From NCBI GenBank assembly GCA_934401915.1, contig CAKRSV010000001.1, positions 310,001 to 374,000 of the forward strand: a stretch of DNA of 64,000 bases, given 5' to 3'. The notes beneath the pieces were generated by a model that worked only from the letters and a program-made list of their open reading frames with translations, made no database searches and was not told the DNA's origin. This document shows positions 59,114-64,000 of this stretch, piece by piece. How positions within the stretch are numbered: position 1 is the stretch's first letter; every line of letters starts with the position of its first letter. A program made the position numbers and the translations under genes. This DNA comes from an uncultured Lachnospiraceae bacterium. GTDB lineage: Bacteria; Bacillota; Clostridia; Lachnospirales; Lachnospiraceae.

Positions 59114-60331
59114 CTATCCGTCGCATCCCGGCAGATCCACCGAAAGGCTTTTTCTTATATGGGTGGATGCGAACTCCTTGTCCGACTTGTTGTAATAGTC
59201 ATACTCTCCACCAGGCGTATCGTCCCAGGTCACATCTACATTATAATAGATATCTCCCAGTTTGACGATATTCCACGCATGATCCTGCCCGGCGTAGCCT
59301 GTACAGTAATAACAGGGAATCCCAAGCCGCTGCATCAGATATTGCAGCCCTCTGGCATAACCGGCGCAGACGCTCTTTTTGTTCACCAGCGCACTATAAA
59401 CGCTCTGGTTCATATCCGCCGAGGTATCATACTCTACCTCCTGGATCAGAATGTCGTGCAACGCCTTTTCTTTCTCCTGATCACTTCCCAGATTCTGCAC
59501 CTGCGTCAGGATACGGTTCGCCTCATTGCCAAGCATGCGGCTGTTGTCTGCCAGATTTTCTGCCAGCTGGTTAAACTCCAGCGCCAGCTCCGCACAGATC
59601 TTGTTTTTATCATATTTACAGGTAAACGCCGTATTCAGCCAGAACAATTCCGGGTGATCGTTGTACACGGCCTCCACCACATTCTTGATCTGTGTCACCG
59701 GAACCGCTTCGATCGGCACAAACTCTTTGTTTACCGCCAGCGCATTTGCATAGATCTGGCGGTAAAGATGCTTGCCTTTTTCATCGAGCATATAGTAATA
59801 GGGATACATGGCGCTGTCGAAGGTAAGACCGTCCCCCGTCTCACCGTAGCCGAGACTGCTGGTGTATTCGCCTCCATCGGCGCCGGTCAGTTCGACGGAC
59901 GTCTCGGAGATCGGCGTATACCCGCCCTTGCCGGACACCGCCTGCGGGATCTGTATCGAGCTCTCATCGGGGATCTCATACCCCTCGGCTCCGCGTGCCG
60001 GTTTCTGTTCCTCCAGAACGGTCTGCTCCGGCGGCTGTACGCCGCTGTTCGCTTCCTTTACATCCTGGCTGTTTTCGGCCGGTTTCTCCTGCTGCTGGAT
60101 ATTATCAGTCGCCTCCTGCTGCGTATCTCCGGTGACTGCCCCATTCGTATCTTCCGGCTGGGCATCTGTCTCTCCGGCCGGAAGTGTCTCCTCCGTCGCG
60201 GTCTTTTCTCCGCGGATCTTTTTTCCCAGATTCTCCGACAGATCCGGATTGGCTGCACACAGCAGGATCATTCCGCCCAGCAGTACCATCAACGCCACGA
60301 TCACCGCAAGTATTCCCTTTAGTACCTTCAT
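59114..60331 (-). CDS. Membrane-anchored transglutaminase-like protein
   Basis: A 405-aa protein. One N-terminal membrane helix (about 5-27), a long low-complexity Glu/Gln/Pro/Thr-rich linker (about 35-150), then a domain ending in a transglutaminase-like core (about 260-405) with the triad segments NKKSVCAGYARG (Cys), GQDHAWNIV (His) and YYNVDVTWDD (Asp). Bacterial members act as cysteine proteases or cross-linkers at the cell surface. ATG 60331 has GGAGG 6 nt upstream. Partner gene unclear. Confidence 0.87.
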   Translation of the reverse strand: MKVLKGILAVIVALMVLLGGMILLCAANPDLSENLGKKIRGEKTATEETLPAGETDAQPEDTNGAVTGDTQQEATDNIQQQEKPAENSQDVKEANSGVQPPEQTVLEEQKPARGAEGYEIPDESSIQIPQAVSGKGGYTPISETSVELTGADGGEYTSSLGYGETGDGLTFDSAMYPYYYMLDEKGKHLYRQIYANALAVNKEFVPIEAVPVTQIKNVVEAVYNDHPELFWLNTAFTCKYDKNKICAELALEFNQLAENLADNSRMLGNEANRILTQVQNLGSDQEKEKALHDILIQEVEYDTSADMNQSVYSALVNKKSVCAGYARGLQYLMQRLGIPCYYCTGYAGQDHAWNIVKLGDIYYNVDVTWDDTPGGEYDYYNKSDKEFASTHIRKSLSVDLPGCDG

Positions 60332-60396
60332 ACTTCCCTCCATGACGATGCTTTTGTCTCAAGCATCACACAGATCCACTCCGGCACTTACCGGTC

Positions 60397-61332
60397 TTAC
60401 AGGAAAAGTGCCTGCACGATCATTACAACGACCCAGAAAATCGTGTAAAGAAGCATTCCGGAGTTTCCGATGATCGTGCTGAATCTTTCGTTTTTCTCAA
60501 TTATAACTTCTCCGGGCTCTACCGTCAAAAGAGATTTGCGTTTTACGATCATCATTACGATTCCGGCGATCGCAATGCCATAGATACAGATCGAATAAAT
60601 ACCCATTCCGATCATTCCAGCGCTTGTTTCAAGATCCAGACTTTGCATGATAAGGACGCTCACGACCGTACCCATCGCATTCACCATCATATGCAGTACA
60701 ATGTTATATTTGACATTGCCTGTCTTGACATAGATAAAAGCAAGGAACAGTCCAAGGAAAAAGGCGTAGAAGAACTGGCTTAAATTTCCGTGGAACAGTC
60801 CGAAGATCAGGGCAGAGGTAACGATCGCAACGCCCTGTCCGTATTTCACCAGCTTGCCGCAGATAAACTTACGGAAGATGATCTCCTCAAAGATCGGCGC
60901 CAGTATCACGGTGTAAAGCGCATTGAGCCAGACATTTCCGCTCTGAACGATGTTGAACAGCGGGTTAGTCACTTCGCTGCCCTTTGCCAGTCCGATCACG
61001 GTGGTGATACCGATACCGATCCAGTTGCCAATGATAAGAAGTCCGTAACACATCATAAAAGCGACGATCATATCTTTTACGGACATGGTGTGCTTCTCCA
61101 GCGTGTCCATGCCCTTCTTTCCAAGCATTGCGATAATGACCGGATAACCGATGACAAACACCGGAACCATCGTTGCAGCAAGCACAACATCATAATTTTC
61201 GATCAGATCCGGCGCAGCCATTGCTACGACCGTCGATCCCGCAACCTGTAAAACTGTGATAAGTATCGCACCTATCAGCATCACCATACCGATGCGGGAA
61301 AAATCTTTTTTCATTTCGATTTTCTTTTCCAT
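60397..61332 (-). CDS. CPBP family intramembrane glutamic endopeptidase (Abi-like)
   Basis: A 311-aa protein with about eight membrane helices. CPBP motif 1 APIFEEIIFRKFI (EE..R), motif 2 SALIFGLFHGNLSQF (F..xH), motif 3 near MVNAMGTV. Members process prenylated or signal peptides, or serve as bacteriocin immunity proteins; the role here is unknown. Next upstream is a DUF2812/PadR pair on the same strand. Confidence 0.88.
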   Translation of the reverse strand: MEKKIEMKKDFSRIGMVMLIGAILITVLQVAGSTVVAMAAPDLIENYDVVLAATMVPVFVIGYPVIIAMLGKKGMDTLEKHTMSVKDMIVAFMMCYGLLIIGNWIGIGITTVIGLAKGSEVTNPLFNIVQSGNVWLNALYTVILAPIFEEIIFRKFICGKLVKYGQGVAIVTSALIFGLFHGNLSQFFYAFFLGLFLAFIYVKTGNVKYNIVLHMMVNAMGTVVSVLIMQSLDLETSAGMIGMGIYSICIYGIAIAGIVMMIVKRKSLLTVEPGEVIIEKNERFSTIIGNSGMLLYTIFWVVVMIVQALFL

Positions 61333-61398
61333 TTCTCATTCTCCCTCTATGTTTGTTGTTCTATTTATCTCAAGCCGCCCGGCGGCAATTAAGATCCA

Positions 61399-62490
61399 TT
61401 ATCCTGCGAACCATCCCCACAGCATTCCGCAGATTCCTCCGATCACTCCACAGGCTATGATCGTTGCCCCAAATTCTCCGATCAGAGAGATCAGGCGCAG
61501 GCTGTTATCATACTTCGCGTCGTTGAGCGGCTCCGCCTGCCCCGGATCACCGCGATAGATGATACTCCGGTTTTCCAGTGCGCAGACAAACGTCCATCCC
61601 TTCTCCTCTGCTTCCTTTACGCTTTGCAGCTCCCAGTCGTTGTTCAGCCCCATCCAGTCCTTGCGGTCGCCCAGATTCTTTTCTCCAGCCTTCTTGCGTC
61701 TCTTATTCACTAAGCCCTTGGTATCCATCGTGTAGATCTGCCCCTCGCCGGTTCCCCGCACGAAGCTGTAACTAAGCGCCGTCACCTCCGTGAGGATCCA
61801 GCCTTCCTGTGCCTGTTTTCGCAGGAACCGCCCCAGAAAACGCGCTGTCAGGATCAGCTTATGGACGGTCTTGTGCGTTTCCGGATCGATGTTTTCCATC
61901 CACTCCTGCCGGGACATCGTCAGCTCCTTCTCGGTCTTTACACTGAATTTAAGCAGGAAATAACACCAGAACCCGAACAGCGAGACATACGACAGAACAA
62001 AGATCAGCCATCCTCTCATCTCCGTCAACTGTCCCATAAGCTCATAACACAGACACATCAGAGACAGTAGCGCCAGAAACGGCATCATTATGGTCGCCTG
62101 CTTCCGCATGTGACTGCTGAATTTCCGCGCCCGGTACGCCCTCGACGCCTCATCGTTATGAAGCTCGTTGACATCCCCCTCCACATACTCTTTGGCAAAA
62201 TAGTAGGTGAGGGATTCGTCGTGCGTGATCTCCTTCCAGCCCATTTCCTGTGCCATCTCCAGAAACATTTCCTTATGGCGGATCTCCTCCAGCGTCGGCT
62301 TCTTGGGAAGGTTAAACCGGTCAACATCATACAGCATCCTGACCGGAGCGCTCTTTCGGAAAGTGTAGATAACGCCCACGCTGATATTTTCTAACAGCCA
62401 CCCCTGTATTGCCATCTTCTCCAGGTAGCACAGCTCCTTCTGATAGCTGAGAAAAAACCGGAATTTTCTTGTCCGTGATTCCTTACTCAT
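61399..62490 (-). CDS. DUF2812 domain membrane protein
   Basis: A 363-aa protein. The N-terminal DUF2812 domain (about 8-110) begins RKFRFFLSYQKELCYLEKMAIQGWLLENI, seen here in parts; two to four membrane helices (about 132-155, 160-180, and C-terminal 330-360) surround a second DUF2812-like half (about 200-300, with RFLGRFLRKQAQEGWILTEV). Function is unknown; DUF2812 proteins are usually regulated by, and paired with, PadR repressors. ATGA overlap with the PadR gene stop. Confidence 0.87.
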   Translation of the reverse strand: MSKESRTRKFRFFLSYQKELCYLEKMAIQGWLLENISVGVIYTFRKSAPVRMLYDVDRFNLPKKPTLEEIRHKEMFLEMAQEMGWKEITHDESLTYYFAKEYVEGDVNELHNDEASRAYRARKFSSHMRKQATIMMPFLALLSLMCLCYELMGQLTEMRGWLIFVLSYVSLFGFWCYFLLKFSVKTEKELTMSRQEWMENIDPETHKTVHKLILTARFLGRFLRKQAQEGWILTEVTALSYSFVRGTGEGQIYTMDTKGLVNKRRKKAGEKNLGDRKDWMGLNNDWELQSVKEAEEKGWTFVCALENRSIIYRGDPGQAEPLNDAKYDNSLRLISLIGEFGATIIACGVIGGICGMLWGWFAG

Positions 62491-62819
62491 AATCCTCTTC
62501 CTCCTCCCAGCACGGAATGACCGTCCTCAAGCTGGTTTTCAAGCCGCGTCGTCTCCATCCTCAAAAGCTCGCGTCCGTTGTCTGTCAGGTAGTATGTCTT
62601 TTTCCCTTCCTCGCCGGGCACCACCTCTATCACGCCGTCTGCCACAAGCCTGCCCACCATCGTGTACAGGGTTCCGGTTCCCAGCACGATGCGATGCTTT
62701 GTCAGCTCGCTGACATACTGCATGATCGCGTAGCCATGCCTTGGCGCAGAGAGCGCCAACAGGGTATAATATGTAGTCTCTGTCATAGGAATATATTTTT
62801 TTATCAAGGATTCTTCCAT
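62487..62819 (-). CDS. PadR family transcriptional repressor
   Basis: A 110-aa winged-helix protein: YYTLLALSAPRHGYAIMQYVSELT, IVLGTGTLYTMVGRLVADGVIEV, KKTYYLTDNGRELLRMET. Short (110 aa), hence the subfamily lacking a long C-terminal dimer helix. Coupled to DUF2812 through a 4-bp overlap. The perfect 17-bp dyad at 62856-62872 (ATGT-N-ACAT type) and a second TGTCGACA site in its promoter spacer should be its operators. Confidence 0.9.
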   Translation of the reverse strand: MEESLIKKYIPMTETTYYTLLALSAPRHGYAIMQYVSELTKHRIVLGTGTLYTMVGRLVADGVIEVVPGEEGKKTYYLTDNGRELLRMETTRLENQLEDGHSVLGGGRGL

Positions 62820-62855
62820 GCTTACCCCGTTTCCTTACCACTATCATTGCACGAC

Positions 62856-62872
62856 ATGTCGAGGCTCGACAT
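62856..62872. promoter_or_regulatory. PadR operator, perfect 8-1-8 dyad
   Basis: ATGTCGAG-G-CTCGACAT, perfect 8-bp arms. It contains the ATGT and ACAT ends typical of PadR boxes and lies 37 bp before the padR start. Confidence 0.8.
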
Positions 62873-62888
62873 ATCACAGGTAAATAAT

Positions 62889-62917
62889 AAAATACACCCT
62901 GTCGACATTTCTGTCAA
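62889..62917 (-). promoter_or_regulatory. Promoter of padR-DUF2812 with internal TGTCGACA site
   Basis: Minus strand TTGACA (62917-62912), 17-bp spacer, TATTTT (62894-62889). The spacer holds TGTCGACA (62900-62907), which shares its TGTCGA/TCGACA core with the dyad downstream. The promoter overlaps the terminator hairpin of the upstream gene. Confidence 0.6.
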
Positions 62918-62927
62918 TAGGGTGTAT
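62892..62927 (-). terminator. Terminator of trpB2-like gene, overlapping the padR promoter
   Basis: ATACACCCT / AGGGTGTAT, perfect 9-bp arms, 18-nt loop, followed on the minus strand by TTTATTATTT. It lies 15 bp past the synthase stop. Confidence 0.7.
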
Positions 62928-62941
62928 CTGAATATCTTCTC

Positions 62942-64000
62942 TTATTCTACATCCGGGAGGAGCTCAAAGCTCTTCTGAAGCTCTTCATCCGTCGGAATAT
63001 AGTCTGTCATCTCGCCGTTGTGGAACTTCTCATAGGCAACCATATCGAAGTAACCGGTTCCTGTCAGACCAAATACAATGGTTTTCTCCTCTCCCGTCTC
63101 CTTGCACTTGAGCGCTTCGTCGATCGCCACGCGGATCGCATGCGAGCTCTCCGGAGCCGGAAGGATACCCTCTACGCGGGCAAACTGCTCAGCCGCCGCA
63201 AACACGGAGGTCTGCTCTACACTGGTTGCCTCCATCAGGCCGTCATGATAAAGCTGTGACAGCGTGCTGCTCATTCCATGGTAACGCAGTCCTCCTGCGT
63301 GGTTTGCCGAAGGAATGAAGTTGCTTCCCAGCGTATACATCTTCGCCAGCGGACACACCATACCGGTGTCGCAGAAATCATACGCATATTTTCCTCTGGT
63401 AAAGCTCGGGCAGGACGCCGGTTCTACCGCTATGATACGATAGTCCTTCTCCCCTCTGAGCTTCTCACCCATAAACGGTGAGATCAGACCGCCCAGGTTC
63501 GAACCGCCGCCGGCGCATCCGATAATGATATCCGGCGTGATCCCGTACTTGTCAAGCGCTGCCTTTGTCTCAAGTCCGATTACCGACTGGTGCAGCAATA
63601 CCTGATTCAGCACACTTCCCAGCACGTAACGATACCCCTCCGTGTGGGTAGCCACCTCTACAGCCTCCGAGATCGCACATCCCAGACTTCCCGTTGTTCC
63701 CGGGTGCATTTGCAGGATCTTGCGTCCGATCTCTGTCGTCTCTGAAGGTGACGGCGTCACGCTTGCGCCATAGGTGCGCATTACTTCTCTCCGGAACGGC
63801 TTCTGCTCATAGGAAACCTTTACCATAAACACTTTGCAGTCCAGATCAAAGTACGAACATGCCATGGAAAGAGCAGTTCCCCACTGACCGGCTCCCGTCT
63901 CTGTGGTAACGCCCTTCAGCCCCTGCTTCTTCGCATAATAGGCCTGCGCGATCGCCGAATTCAATTTGTGGCTGCCGCTGGTGTTGTTTCCCTCGAACTT
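62942..64000 (-). CDS. TrpB2-type tryptophan synthase beta-like protein, 5' end beyond window
   Basis: A PLP enzyme of the TrpB2 branch (COG1350-like), open at the right edge; at least 352 residues are visible. PLP-lysine segment FEGNNTSGSHKLNSA (K near the edge), then ETGAGQWGTALSMA, the GCAGGGSNLGG phosphate-binding loop, and GLRYHGMSS. TrpB2 proteins may work without TrpA, and some act as general O-phosphoserine or indole-salvage enzymes. No other trp genes are in the window. Ends with a terminator that overlaps the padR promoter. Confidence 0.93.
   Translation of the reverse strand, partial: KFEGNNTSGSHKLNSAIAQAYYAKKQGLKGVTTETGAGQWGTALSMACSYFDLDCKVFMVKVSYEQKPFRREVMRTYGASVTPSPSETTEIGRKILQMHPGTTGSLGCAISEAVEVATHTEGYRYVLGSVLNQVLLHQSVIGLETKAALDKYGITPDIIIGCAGGGSNLGGLISPFMGEKLRGEKDYRIIAVEPASCPSFTRGKYAYDFCDTGMVCPLAKMYTLGSNFIPSANHAGGLRYHGMSSTLSQLYHDGLMEATSVEQTSVFAAAEQFARVEGILPAPESSHAIRVAIDEALKCKETGEEKTIVFGLTGTGYFDMVAYEKFHNGEMTDYIPTDEELQKSFELLPDVE

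Noticed and set aside
1..64000. CRISPR array, prophage or rRNA operon
   Set aside because: Read on both strands, no regular spaced repeats, phage structural genes or rRNA segments were seen.

Overview
The window reads as chromosomal DNA from an anaerobic, low-to-mid GC Firmicute, most likely a gut Lachnospiraceae (Clostridium cluster XIVa). This is an inference from gene content: N-terminal-rubredoxin (reverse) rubrerythrin beside a PerR-like Fur protein, class II GalT, a DUF4080 radical SAM protein, a PadR/DUF2812 pair, a YtvI-like permease, an archaeal-type ProS with a T-box leader, and AGGAGG ribosome sites with frequent TTG and GTG starts. There is no rRNA; there is one tRNA-Gly(UCC).

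Layout. 1-4 kb: RlmD, YhaM and an HtrA-like protein whose catalytic triad appears lost. 4.2-7.4 kb: an AT-rich SH3-domain gene between inverted repeats, then a BlaR1/BlaI-type sensor-repressor pair with two near-identical 20-bp operators on its promoter. 7.5-12.7 kb (+): mutS2, an OmpR/histidine kinase pair, trmL. 12.7-20.9 kb: aminotransferase/Lrp operon, AIR-synthase-like protein, VanW protein with a 32-aa membrane peptide gene upstream, DEDDh exonuclease, DUF4080 radical SAM, XRE regulator. 21-28.4 kb (-): galactose module (response regulator, hybrid kinase, AraC regulator, galK, galT) with a 35-bp palindrome before galK. 28.4-30.6 kb: tRNA-Gly and an ABC-F gene with a probable attenuator leader.

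30.6-36.8 kb is a strongly AT-rich island flanked by two identical 228-bp direct repeats made of the ABC-F leader plus the first codons of that gene. It holds an agr-like locus: LytTR regulator, GHKL sensor kinase, an AgrD-like peptide gene broken by a +1 frameshift, and an FtsX-type ABC exporter. No AgrB is present. A LytTR-type direct repeat (21-bp period) lies before the peptide promoter. The island edges carry gene fragments: an ABC ATPase N-terminus, an adenylation-domain N-terminus, and a collapsed second ABC-F copy.

36.8-39.8 kb: a small signalling cluster (two-repeat exported protein, VanZ-like membrane protein, HTH protein, divergent Hanks-type kinase with a DFN motif). 39.9-50.4 kb: ptsI, ackA, proS with T-box, two tandem O-antigen-ligase-like proteins, a YtvI-like permease, a pseudouridine synthase. 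50.5-54.7 kb: a surface protein with its TetR regulator, and an MNT/HEPN pair. 54.7-64 kb: a two-component system, perR-like/rubrerythrin, HAD phosphatase, transglutaminase-like protein, CPBP protease, DUF2812/PadR, and a TrpB2-type synthase cut by the right edge.

Starts were adjusted where a Shine-Dalgarno sequence clearly favours a codon. All family assignments are from reading the sequence; no database search was run.
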